From Pseudanabaenales cyanobacterium (GTDB lineage: Bacteria > Cyanobacteriota > Cyanobacteriia > Phormidesmidales > Phormidesmidaceae): a DNA stretch of 5,988 nt. Of this stretch, positions 1 to 5,988 are shown in pieces. The notes beneath the pieces were generated by a model. The model saw only the letters and a program-made list of their open reading frames with translations. It was not told the origin of the DNA and searched no databases. The first letter of the stretch is position 1. Every line of letters begins with the position of its first letter. The stretch lies in NCBI GenBank assembly GCA_022360135.1, contig JAKSDM010001125.1, forward strand, positions 1 to 5,988, given 5' to 3'. A program made the translations under genes and the position numbers.

Positions 1-1478
1 ACCTTGAAGATTGCCTGATTCAGTTAGATACCTCAGGCTGCGAACAACTGGTTAATGAAATTTTGCCTCAACTTTCCCTATTAGATCCCGCCTGCGGATC
101 AGGGCGGTTTTTGAAGATGGCTCTGCTGCGGCTGATGAAAATTTATAGCGTTGTTTTAGGGATTCTCCAACTTTCAGAAGGGGAGCCATCCACTGAAGAC
201 TTGACTTATCAACAAACAGAACCGTTATTCTCAAGCCAATCCATCAAGACGCGCATTATTACAGACAATCTCTACGGGGTTGATCAGCTGGCGGAAGCAA
301 CGGAGATGGCTAAGCTCCAGTTATTTCTGGCCTTAGTCGCCTCAGCTCAAACAGCGGCGGATCTAGAACCGCTGCCCAGCGTCGACTTCAATATCATGAC
401 GGGAAACGCCCTAATCGGTCTGATTCGGGTTGACGAAGAGGGATTTGACCAAATTAAACCCAAACAAAAAAACAAGCGCAACCGCAAAAAAACCGAAACA
501 ACCGCCCGCCAAGGGAATCTACTGCAACCCTTGGCGGCAGAAAGTTACCGCACTATTGTGGCGGAAAAAAATATCAGCATTGAACACTATAAAACCCAAG
601 CCTATCTCTTGGCGGAAGTGGAGGACATCCCTCAATATGCCCAGGCTGACCTGCTGCGAGATCACATTGATGAGTTGAATCACCAGGCGCAATCCAAGCT
701 AAATCAACTTTTGTTAGATGAATTTAGTCAAAAGTTAGGGATCCAATACCGACAAGCCCAACCTTCCGGAAAAACAATTAAACGATTACTCAATATTGAA
801 GACATTGAAGCTCTGCAACCCTTTCATTGGGGATATCACTTTCACTCAATCATCCAGAAAAAAGGCGGTTTTGATGTCATTATCACCAATCCCCCGTGGA
901 ATGTTTTAAAACCTCATCTCAAGGAGTTTATCAGCCAATTGGGCGACCGTTTAAAACAGCCGGGTTTAAACCCTCAATCTTTGCAGGATTCCATCAAAAA
1001 ATTAATTCAACAAGACACAAACATGGCCGAATCCTGGTTATCCTATAGGAGCCAATTTTCCTATATTAAGGACTACTATCGAACGGCTGAACACTATTCA
1101 AATCAGCAGGCGATCGCAGCGGACAAAAAAACACAAACTCACTTTCGACTAGACAGATTATTTCTAGAACGCTGCTTCACGCTGCTCCGCTCCGATGGTT
1201 TTTGTGGACTTATGACGCCATTTGAAATCTTGGCGGATTCAAGCGCTCAGCCACTTAGGAACATGCTGCTTCAAGCCACTCGACTCGATACCGTACTCGG
1301 CTTCTCTAACAGCCAGTCAATTTTAGAAAACCTCAGTCGCCGCTTCAAATTTTGTCTAATGAGTTTTGCAAAAGGGGGCAATACAGATGCATTAGAGATG
1401 ACTTTAAGGATTGAACCAGAAGAAGCGATCGCGCCAGCGGAGTTGGAGGATTTTTTGCACCTTTTCAAACAAGACTGA
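1..1478 (+). CDS. Eco57I-like adenine-specific DNA methyltransferase / restriction-modification protein, 5' partial, probably 3' truncated
   Basis: The reading frame is open from base 3 with no stop upstream, so the true start lies outside the window; a TTG at 63 is not a credible start because it falls just before the first catalytic motif. Visible motifs are the S-adenosylmethionine-binding motif I, DPACGSGRF, from base 84; a following DNLYGVD...AKLQLFLAL block; PLPSVDFNI...GNALIG; and the catalytic motif IV NPPW at 888-899, preceded by FDVIIT. This arrangement, with more than 260 residues between motifs I and IV, matches large Eco57I/Alw26I-type enzymes that methylate adenine at N6 and in some cases also cleave DNA. 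Family members continue for several hundred residues after the FKFCLMSFAKGG region, where target recognition lies. Here the protein ends about 50 residues later (ELEDFLHLFKQD), so it may be a non-functional remnant. It is convergent with urtE and unrelated to urea transport. Whether a nuclease domain exists upstream cannot be seen. Confidence 0.85.
   Translation, partial: LEDCLIQLDTSGCEQLVNEILPQLSLLDPACGSGRFLKMALLRLMKIYSVVLGILQLSEGEPSTEDLTYQQTEPLFSSQSIKTRIITDNLYGVDQLAEATEMAKLQLFLALVASAQTAADLEPLPSVDFNIMTGNALIGLIRVDEEGFDQIKPKQKNKRNRKKTETTARQGNLLQPLAAESYRTIVAEKNISIEHYKTQAYLLAEVEDIPQYAQADLLRDHIDELNHQAQSKLNQLLLDEFSQKLGIQYRQAQPSGKTIKRLLNIEDIEALQPFHWGYHFHSIIQKKGGFDVIITNPPWNVLKPHLKEFISQLGDRLKQPGLNPQSLQDSIKKLIQQDTNMAESWLSYRSQFSYIKDYYRTAEHYSNQQAIAADKKTQTHFRLDRLFLERCFTLLRSDGFCGLMTPFEILADSSAQPLRNMLLQATRLDTVLGFSNSQSILENLSRRFKFCLMSFAKGGNTDALEMTLRIEPEEAIAPAELEDFLHLFKQD
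1110..1117. repeat. HIP1 octamer GCGATCGC in the methyltransferase gene
   Basis: Perfect copy; in frame it encodes Ala-Ile-Ala within QAIAAD. HIP1 is abundant in many cyanobacterial genomes and is the main organism marker here. Confidence 0.9.
1425..1432. repeat. HIP1 octamer near the 3' end of the methyltransferase gene
   Basis: Perfect copy encoding Ala-Ile-Ala within EEAIAPAE, about 45 bases before the apparent truncation point. Confidence 0.9.
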
Positions 1479-1492
1479 ATCATAATTAAACT

Positions 1493-2260
1493 TTACACTG
1501 CCAGGAATCGTTGGATGACTTCGTTACTCAGCTCATTGGTGGGGCCAGCGGCGACGATGCCGCCCTTTTGCATGGCGTAGTAGTAATCGGCTTGGCGGAC
1601 AAAGTGGAGATGTTGTTCTACCAACAGCACGGAAATGCCTGTCGTCTGGACAATCCGTCGGACGGCTGATTCAATATCCAGAATGATGGAGGGTTGGATG
1701 CCTTCAGTGGGTTCGTCAAGCGCCAGCAATTGCGGGCGACCCATTAGGGCGCGGGCGATCGCCAGTTGCTGTTGTTGTCCGCCGCTGAGGTCGCCTCCCA
1801 TGCGAGAGAGCATGGTTCGGAGCACGGGGAACAACTCGAAGATATCTGCGGGGATATTGTTGGCGGTTAGGCGGCGAGATTTTTGGGATCTGGCTTCTAG
1901 TCCCAGCAGCAAGTTTTCCTTTACTGTCAAGCGGGGAATAATCTCCCGCCCCTGCGGGACATAGCCAATGCCGAGGCGAGCCCGCTGATCGGGAGACAAC
2001 CTGATCACCGATTCGCCCGCCAGCTGAATACTGCCGCTGCGAGCGGGAAGTAGCCCCATAACTGTCTTCAGCAAGGTGGTTTTACCCACTCCATTGCGAC
2101 CAATCAGGCAGATCATTTTACCTTGGGGAACCGCCAAATCCACATCTCGCAGGATATGACTCTCCCCGTAATACACATTCAACCCAGAGACCTGCAGCAT
2201 GGGCGGCGGCGTCATCGAGTCTAATTTAGGATCAAGCACGGACGGGGATGTCTGACTCAT
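1493..2260 (-). CDS. urtE: Urea ABC transporter ATP-binding protein UrtE
   Basis: One of the two cytoplasmic ATPases that power urea import; a LivF-like ABC protein of 255 residues. In order: Walker A GRNGVGKTT at residues 54-62, Q-loop Gln103 in VPQGREI, ABC signature LSGGQ at 158-162, Walker B LLALDE at 178-183, and the switch histidine at 217 (VEQH). The stretch DEPTEGIQPSI after Walker B is typical of UrtE and separates it from the amino-acid transporter LivF. The conserved domain begins at Met21 (MLQVSGLNVYYGES), which would give about the usual family length. However, an AGGAGA ribosome-binding site lies 10 bases before the first ATG and none lies before Met16 or Met21, so the longer start is preferred, with a 20-residue Ser/Pro-rich leader. 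It is the last gene of the operon, 18 bases after urtD. All catalytic motifs are intact. Confidence 0.95.
   Translation of the reverse strand: MSQTSPSVLDPKLDSMTPPPMLQVSGLNVYYGESHILRDVDLAVPQGKMICLIGRNGVGKTTLLKTVMGLLPARSGSIQLAGESVIRLSPDQRARLGIGYVPQGREIIPRLTVKENLLLGLEARSQKSRRLTANNIPADIFELFPVLRTMLSRMGGDLSGGQQQQLAIARALMGRPQLLALDEPTEGIQPSIILDIESAVRRIVQTTGISVLLVEQHLHFVRQADYYYAMQKGGIVAAGPTNELSNEVIQRFLAV
1755..1762. repeat. HIP1 octamer in urtE
   Basis: Perfect copy encoding Ala-Ile-Ala in the QLAIARAL helix just after the ABC signature. Confidence 0.9.
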
Positions 2261-2270
2261 GGTTGTGGGT

Positions 2271-2276
2271 TCTCCT
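2271..2276 (-). promoter_or_regulatory. Ribosome-binding site of urtE
   Basis: On the - strand the sequence AGGAGA lies 10 bases before the ATG at 2260, inside the 18-base gap after the urtD stop. It decides between the first ATG and the two internal ATGs (2215 and 2200), which have no purine-rich site in front of them. Confidence 0.7.
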
Positions 2277-2278
2277 GC

Positions 2279-3040
2279 TTATGCCGCTTGGGGACTCTCT
2301 TCCGGTTTTCCCAAATAGACCTCAATCACCCTGGGATCGGATTGCACTTCCTCAATACCGCCCTCGCACAATAGAGCGCCTTCGTGAAGCACCGTTACTT
2401 TACGGGCAATTTGGCGAACAAACTCCATGTCGTGCTCAATCACAATGATGGAGTGACTCTCCGCCAAAGACATCAAAAGCTCGCCTGTCTGTTCTGTCTC
2501 TTCATCCGTCAACCCGGCCACAGGCTCATCCACCAACAACAAATCTGGGGATTGAGCCACTAACATGCCAATTTCTAACCACTGCTTTTCGCCATGGGAA
2601 AGTAGTCCGGCGGTGATATCCGCTTTGGCTGTTAGCCCGATCACCTGCAGCAAACCGCCCACAGTGCGGCGCTCTGCTGCAGAAGTTTGCTGGAACAGAG
2701 TCGATAACACCGTTTTGTAACGGTTGCAGGCTAGATCCAAATTTTCTCGCGGGGTCAGATTCAGATATACCCTTGGGGTCTGGAACTTTCGACCAATTCC
2801 CAAACGAGCAATCTCATCTTCCGAGCGAGATCGCAAATTCTTGCCCTTAAACCGAGCCCTCCCCTCTGTCGGCTGCACCTTACCAGTAATCACATCCAGG
2901 AAAGTGGTTTTACCCGCCCCATTGGGACCAATAATCACCCTCAACTCGCCCTCATCCATATCGAAGTTGAGCTGATTCAACGCCTTAAAACCATCGAAGC
3001 TAACCGTTAAATTTTCAATTTCAAGAATTTTAGCCGCCAT
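2279..3040 (-). CDS. urtD: Urea ABC transporter ATP-binding protein UrtD
   Basis: The second cytoplasmic ATPase of the urea importer, LivG-like, 253 residues, close to the usual size. Visible elements are Walker A GPNGAGKTT at residues 38-46, Q-loop Gln87 in GRKFQTPRVY, signature LSHGEKQ at 147-153 (His in place of the common second Gly, as is usual in UrtD), Walker B LLLVDE at 167-172 followed by PVAGLTDEET, and the switch histidine at 203 in IEHDMEF. The N-terminal MAAKILEIENLTVSFDGF starts directly on the domain, which supports the ATG at 3040. The gene starts 11 bases after the urtC stop and its ribosome-binding site overlaps that stop, suggesting coupled translation. It should pair with UrtE under the UrtB/UrtC channel. 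A LivG of a branched-chain amino-acid system is the alternative, but the DEPVAGLTDEE motif and the gene order favour urea. Confidence 0.95.
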   Translation of the reverse strand: MAAKILEIENLTVSFDGFKALNQLNFDMDEGELRVIIGPNGAGKTTFLDVITGKVQPTEGRARFKGKNLRSRSEDEIARLGIGRKFQTPRVYLNLTPRENLDLACNRYKTVLSTLFQQTSAAERRTVGGLLQVIGLTAKADITAGLLSHGEKQWLEIGMLVAQSPDLLLVDEPVAGLTDEETEQTGELLMSLAESHSIIVIEHDMEFVRQIARKVTVLHEGALLCEGGIEEVQSDPRVIEVYLGKPEESPQAA

Positions 3041-3043
3041 GTT

Positions 3044-3053
3044 CTCCCTTCCT
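3044..3053 (-). promoter_or_regulatory. Ribosome-binding site of urtD overlapping the urtC stop
   Basis: On the - strand the purine run AGGAAGGGAG begins inside the urtC stop codon TAG (3052-3054). The AGGA part lies 9 bases before the urtD ATG. A ribosome finishing urtC would be placed directly on the urtD start region. Confidence 0.65.
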
Positions 3054-4239
3054 ACTTCTTATCCACCAACTCTTTCCGCTCCTGCGTCACTTCTGGATCC
3101 AGCTCTAGCTTGGGATAAGTTGCAATCGGTTGGGGGCGACCAAACAACGACCGGATTTGCTCGACGGCTTGATAGCGTAGCCAGCCCACAATGCCATTGG
3201 GAAGAACCGTCACCACCAGGAGGAAAAGGGCTCCCTGGAAAAACAGCCAGAATTCTGGAAACTGCTCACTGAGGAGAGTTCGGGCATAGCGCACAATCAA
3301 GACGCCGAGGATCGCCCCCACTAGTGTGGCGCGGCCGCCGACCGCCACCCAAATCACCATTTCAATCGAGAAGGCGACCTCCATTGCATTGGGCGTGATA
3401 ATGCCGGACTGAACCGTGTAAAGGGCGCCAGAAAGACCAGCCAGCGCACCCGAGACCGCAAACACTAACACTTTGAAGCCGGTTGGGTTATATCCCGAAA
3501 ACCTAACCCGGCTCTCATCATCCCGAATCGCCAGCAGTAGGCGGCCAAAGCGACCACTGGTCAGCCAGCGACAGAGGGCGTAACCGCTAGCTAAAAAGAG
3601 CACCGTTAGGGTATAGAAGGCAAACTGGGCGGCATCCGAACTGGCCAGAACGCCAAAAATGGTTTCGGTATCTGTTTTCAAACCATTGGTGCCGTTGATC
3701 AGCTTCTGTTGACCGTTAAAAAAGTTGAAAAACACCACCAGCGCCGCCTGGGTCAGAATTGAGAAATAGACTCCGCGGATGCGATTCCGAAAAACCAGGT
3801 ATCCCAGCATCCCCGCCACAATGGCGGGGATGACAAAGACGGAAACGACGGTAAATGGAAATGAGTAGAAAGGTTTCCAGAACCAGGGTAGCTCTGACAC
3901 CCCATATAGGGTAAAGAACTCGGGTAATTGTCCCTGAGGCAATTGCAGCTTCAGGTGCATCGCCAGGGCATAGCCGCCCAGGGCGAAAAATATGCCGTGT
4001 CCTAAACTCAACAGCCCGGTATATCCCCAAATCAGATCAATCCCAAGGGCCACTATGGCTAAGGACAAAAACCGGCCTAACAAATTTAGCCGGAAGTCAG
4101 TCAAGATCGCAGGCATCACCAGGATAAGGACTAGGGCGATCGCAACGACAATCCCCGCTTCTATCAGCAGCGCCGACTTTGATCGTCGTTTCTTGCCAAC
4201 AACGCCTGCTGTGACTTCAGCCATCGAATCTACCGCCAT
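3052..4239 (-). CDS. urtC: Urea ABC transporter permease UrtC
   Basis: One of the two inner-membrane permeases forming the urea channel; LivM-like, 395 residues. A short charged N-terminus (GKKRRSK at residues 15-21) precedes hydrophobic segments at about 26-46, 54-71, 80-95, 128-149, 158-173, 205-222, 256-275, 285-318 and 330-352. The block GYTGLLSLGHGIFFALGGYA at 72-91 is the hallmark of LivM/UrtC permeases. The cytoplasmic loop expected to dock on an ATPase is LLLAIRDDESRVRFSGYN at 234-251. The tail after residue 355 is hydrophilic. The ATG at 4239 is the first start after an in-frame stop at 4258-4260. Met6 (4224) is an alternative, and neither has a strong ribosome-binding site. It follows urtB by 80 bases, the longest gap within urtB-urtE. 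Sequence and order fit the urea system better than a branched-chain amino-acid one. Confidence 0.95.
   Translation of the reverse strand: MAVDSMAEVTAGVVGKKRRSKSALLIEAGIVVAIALVLILVMPAILTDFRLNLLGRFLSLAIVALGIDLIWGYTGLLSLGHGIFFALGGYALAMHLKLQLPQGQLPEFFTLYGVSELPWFWKPFYSFPFTVVSVFVIPAIVAGMLGYLVFRNRIRGVYFSILTQAALVVFFNFFNGQQKLINGTNGLKTDTETIFGVLASSDAAQFAFYTLTVLFLASGYALCRWLTSGRFGRLLLAIRDDESRVRFSGYNPTGFKVLVFAVSGALAGLSGALYTVQSGIITPNAMEVAFSIEMVIWVAVGGRATLVGAILGVLIVRYARTLLSEQFPEFWLFFQGALFLLVVTVLPNGIVGWLRYQAVEQIRSLFGRPQPIATYPKLELDPEVTQERKELVDKK
4136..4143. repeat. HIP1 octamer in urtC
   Basis: Perfect copy encoding Ala-Ile-Ala in the first membrane segment (VVAIALVLIL). Confidence 0.9.
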
Positions 4240-4319
4240 CCCAGTTTCTAATGAATCTCAACCCGTCACCGTTTTGTTCACGGATTACCAAGAGGCAACC
4301 CCACATTCTGAAGCCGTCT

Positions 4320-5498
4320 CTATGCATCCACCGTCCGCCCCTTCTGTGGAAAGATACCGGCGGGACGAAGCTGCAGGAACAAGATAATCATGGCAAACAC
4401 CATCACCTTCGCCATACTGGTGGTGGCGAAGAAAGTAAAAAAATCTACTAATGGCTGTAGGAAAGACGCCCCGGCTGAGGAGAGAATCAGGGCGATGGAG
4501 CCGGATCCCACCAAATAGGTGATGATCCCAATCACCAACGCCGCCACAATGCTGCCGACTAGTTTGCCAACCCCCCCGACAACCACTACCATGAAGGCGT
4601 CAACGATATAGTTGCCACCCAAGTTGGGGCCTACCGAACCCAATAGAGTAACGGCGAATCCAGCCACCCCCGCTAGACCCGCTCCCAGCGCAAAGGTGAA
4701 GGCGTCGACTTGCTGAGTGGGAATGCCCAAACAGGCGCTCATGCTGCGGTTCTGAGTAACGGCCCGGATGCGCAATCCCCAGGCGGAGCGCTGCAGGAAC
4801 CAGTAAGTGCCGATTAGACAAACAATGGTGAGCCCAATGATAAACAGTCGAGCGTAGGGAAAGTGCAGCGTATTGCCGACAGCCACCCCGCCCCTTAACC
4901 AAGCAGGCGCTGTTACGTCTACATTACGGGCGCTAAACCAGGGCTTAGTTAAGGCTCGATTCTCACTCTGGTTGATCAAAACCCCAGTGAGTGTGGCAAT
5001 GGCCAAGGAAAGGGGCAGCACCAAGGCGATCGCCCAGTTGCGAATCCGCCGCCAGTCTGTGAATTGCTGGAGGATCCATTGGCCGCCAAAAAACAGCAGA
5101 CAGAACAGAAAGACGCCGATCATCATGGCCCAGTTTACGCTGCGGACATACTGTCTGAGAATCAAACTAACGCCCCATGTCGCCAGCAAAGTTTCTAACG
5201 GTCGGCCATAGAGATAACGAATCACACTGCGTTCCAGCCCCAACCCGACTAAAGCAGCCACCAAAAACGAGAGTGGGATCGCTGCCCAGATATACAAACC
5301 TGCAACAGGATCTCCCAGCAATTTGAAGCCGTTCTGAACCACATAGGTGGTGTAGGCTCCCAGCATCATCAACTCTCCATGGGCCAAATTAATCACACCC
5401 ATGAGACCAAACACAACGGCCAGCCCCAGCGCTACAATCAACAGAACTGCGCCAATACTGACACCGTTGAATAGTCCATCAATCAAACCTTCCAACAC
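4320..5498 (-). CDS. urtB: Urea ABC transporter permease UrtB
   Basis: Partner permease of UrtC in the inner membrane; LivH-like, 392 residues. Diagnostic stretches are VFGLMGVINLAHGELMMLGA at residues 29-48, GRPLETLLATWGVSLILRQ at 98-116, NVDVTAPAWLRGG at 192-204 and AVTQNRSMSACLGI at 246-259, the last being the loop that should contact an ATPase. Hydrophobic segments lie at about 14-35, 41-55, 66-88, 124-140, 154-175, 215-233, 263-287, 298-330 and 362-378. The segment around 118-190 is longer than in compact LivH proteins and holds two hydrophobic stretches. The start is GTG at 5498, the first possible codon after an in-frame TGA at 5505-5507; the next codon is TTG and could also serve. Only a weak purine run (GAAAGGG) precedes it. 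It lies 371 bases after urtA, unlike the close packing of urtC-urtE. Confidence 0.95.
   Translation of the reverse strand: MLEGLIDGLFNGVSIGAVLLIVALGLAVVFGLMGVINLAHGELMMLGAYTTYVVQNGFKLLGDPVAGLYIWAAIPLSFLVAALVGLGLERSVIRYLYGRPLETLLATWGVSLILRQYVRSVNWAMMIGVFLFCLLFFGGQWILQQFTDWRRIRNWAIALVLPLSLAIATLTGVLINQSENRALTKPWFSARNVDVTAPAWLRGGVAVGNTLHFPYARLFIIGLTIVCLIGTYWFLQRSAWGLRIRAVTQNRSMSACLGIPTQQVDAFTFALGAGLAGVAGFAVTLLGSVGPNLGGNYIVDAFMVVVVGGVGKLVGSIVAALVIGIITYLVGSGSIALILSSAGASFLQPLVDFFTFFATTSMAKVMVFAMIILFLQLRPAGIFPQKGRTVDA
5026..5033. repeat. HIP1 octamer in urtB
   Basis: Perfect copy encoding Ala-Ile-Ala in the fifth hydrophobic segment (NWAIALVLPL). Confidence 0.9.
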
Positions 5499-5714
5499 GC
5501 CCTTTCACCCAAAAAAAGTACGGATCTAGATATTGAGAACGTATTCAGTGCGGGCTAGACTTACTCATAAACCGTTCCCAGCCTAAGTGGTTTAAGTAAC
5601 CAGAGTATCCTAGCTGACATTGACCACTAAAACCGTTCAGAAAAAACAACAAGATCTCCTGAGAAAGCGGTACGATAAAGGGCTAGTTCAATCCGTTACG
5701 AGTTCGTTCTATGT

Positions 5715-5730
5715 TGTACACAATTGTACA
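5715..5730. promoter_or_regulatory. Candidate NtcA-binding site (proximal)
   Basis: The sequence reads TGTA, eight bases, TACA: an exact match to the extended consensus of NtcA, the CRP-family nitrogen regulator of cyanobacteria. NtcA activates urt genes in species where this has been studied, but from upstream of urtA. Here the site is between urtA and urtB, about 217 bases before the urtB start. No TAN3T box is found about 22 bases downstream on the - strand, as an activated promoter would need, so function is unproven. Confidence 0.4.
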
Positions 5731-5740
5731 CGGTTGTACA
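5725..5740. promoter_or_regulatory. Candidate NtcA-binding site (distal, overlapping)
   Basis: A second exact TGTA-N8-TACA match, sharing its left TGTACA with the right half of the proximal site. Both arise from the 10-base spacing of the repeat cores, so they may be a by-product of the repeat rather than two evolved sites. Two dimers could not occupy both fully at once. Confidence 0.35.
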
Positions 5741-5751
5741 CGGGCGCTCCA

Positions 5752-5781
5752 AGATGGGGAGAATATGGAATCCCCCCATCT
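5752..5781. other. GC-rich hairpin between urtA and urtB
   Basis: AGATGGGG (5752-5759) pairs with CCCCATCT (5774-5781). An alternative register pairs GGGGA (5756-5760) with TCCCC (5771-5775), leaving a two-base bulge and a 10-base loop. A six-base outer stem, GCGCTC at 5744-5749 with GAGCGC at 5803-5808, could enclose it. It lies about 90 bases after the urtA stop in the direction of transcription. No U tract follows. It may stabilise the urtA message end or attenuate read-through into urtB; both are inferences. Confidence 0.6.
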
Positions 5782-5869
5782 CGCAGAGAAAACTATTCAA
5801 TAGAGCGCGAGCATCCATTCGCAATTGGAGTTGCAAGTTGTGTATACAGCAATTCCACCTGTCGATGCC

Positions 5870-5988
5870 TCAGATCTTATACTTGCCGCCTTTAGCTGAG
5901 TCAGACCAATCGCAGGCATAGCCCTTGGTATCCGGCACATATTGGTTCCAGGGGATGGGATCCACCGGACCTTCTGTTTCGGAGACGA
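5870..5988 (-). CDS. urtA: Urea ABC transporter substrate-binding protein UrtA, C-terminal end only
   Basis: The last 38 codons and TGA stop of a gene whose start is outside the window. The visible protein contains PIPWNQYVPDTKGYACDWSD and ends in AKGGKYKI. The PWNQ...KGYACDW ending is what I recognise from cyanobacterial UrtA proteins, the periplasmic type I binding proteins that deliver urea to UrtB/UrtC. It is on the same strand as, and directly upstream of, urtB, exactly where urtA belongs in the urtABCDE order. The fragment is short, so the call leans on both the peptide and the position. The lipid anchor or signal peptide and the ligand pocket are not in view. Confidence 0.85.
   Translation of the reverse strand, partial: VSETEGPVDPIPWNQYVPDTKGYACDWSDSAKGGKYKI

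Larger units (their letters stand above)
5712..5741. repeat. Three tandem 10-base repeats with core TTGTACAC
   Basis: TTGTACAC occurs at 5714-5721, 5724-5731 and 5734-5741, exactly 10 bases apart, with two variable bases between cores (AA, then GG). The spacing is close to one helical turn, so the three TGTACA palindromes would lie on the same face of the DNA, which is suited to cooperative protein binding. It is too short and too regular to be a CRISPR array, and it lacks the 7-base period of the best-known cyanobacterial short tandem repeats. Confidence 0.85.
5499..5869. other. Long urtA-urtB intergenic region with repeats and a hairpin
   Basis: These 371 bases carry no convincing gene on either strand. 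Reading in the direction of the operon (right to left), they contain a GTATAC palindrome near 5842-5847, a GC-rich hairpin at 5752-5781, three 10-base repeats at 5712-5741, and an A/T-richer stretch with two copies of AAACCGTTC (5630-5638 and 5569-5577) before urtB. No run of U follows the hairpin, so it is not a standard intrinsic terminator, and urtB can be read through from urtA. I saw no clear -35/-10 pair for a separate urtB promoter; TATCGT at 5677-5672 on the - strand is the only TAN3T-like box near the repeats, and it is too far from them for a standard NtcA promoter. Confidence 0.7.

Noticed and set aside
4240..4319. Regulatory stem-loop in the 80-base urtB-urtC gap
   Set aside because: Only a four-base stem (CCGT with ACGG) was found, which is expected by chance.
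5586..5628. Inverted repeat AGTGGT...ACCACT before urtB
   Set aside because: A six-base stem with a 31-base loop and no supporting signal; likely chance.
5712..5741. CRISPR or mobile-element repeat
   Set aside because: The units are 10 bases with two-base spacers; there are no spacer-sized inserts, no flanking inverted repeats and no transposase.
5752..5781. Intrinsic terminator after urtA
   Set aside because: The stem is good, but no T run follows it on either strand, and the operon continues downstream.
5620..5895. A 91-codon open frame on the + strand, opening with a charged stretch after a TTG
   Set aside because: It has no ribosome-binding site, its later part reads through the hairpin and repeats, and it ends antisense inside the urtA coding end. 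The composition does not look like a real protein.
1493..5988. Branched-chain amino-acid (Liv) transporter
   Set aside because: The families are related, but UrtE's DEPTEGIQPSI, UrtD's DEPVAGLTDEE, UrtB's GRPLETLLATWG and QNRSMSACLGI, the UrtA-like C-terminus and the ABCDE order all indicate the urea system.
1..5988. A novel multi-gene system
   Set aside because: Every sizeable coding region is accounted for by the urea transporter or one restriction-modification-type gene; no unexplained gene cluster remains.

Overview
The window looks like chromosomal DNA of a cyanobacterium. Five perfect copies of the octamer GCGATCGC (HIP1, a highly iterated palindrome of many cyanobacterial genomes) occur in 6 kb. 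The main content is a urea-uptake ABC transporter operon of the type found in cyanobacteria. I cannot name the genus from the sequence.

Layout. From the left edge to 1478 on the + strand is the middle of an Eco57I-like adenine-specific DNA methyltransferase or restriction-modification protein. It is cut on its N-terminal side by the window edge, and it stops at 1478, apparently without the C-terminal half expected for its family. Only 14 bases separate its stop from the stop of the convergent gene urtE. The rest, on the - strand, is the urt operon, transcribed from right to left: urtA (only its last 38 codons, 5870 to the edge), a 371-base gap, urtB (5498-4320), an 80-base gap, urtC (4239-3052), 11 bases, urtD (3040-2279), 18 bases, urtE (2260-1493).

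How the genes work together. UrtA is the periplasmic urea-binding protein, UrtB and UrtC form the membrane channel, and UrtD and UrtE are the two ATPases. Together they import urea at low external concentration to supply urease. Gene order ABCDE and tight spacing from urtC to urtE indicate one transcription unit, possibly with separate control at the long urtA-urtB gap. That gap holds the most notable non-coding structure: a GC-rich hairpin, then three 10-base tandem units with core TTGTACAC. Their spacing creates two overlapping matches to the GTA-N8-TAC site of NtcA, the cyanobacterial nitrogen regulator. I found no well-placed -10 box beside them, so their role is open.

I did not find a previously undescribed system. 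The items worth a second look are the repeat/NtcA block, the hairpin, and the shortened methyltransferase.
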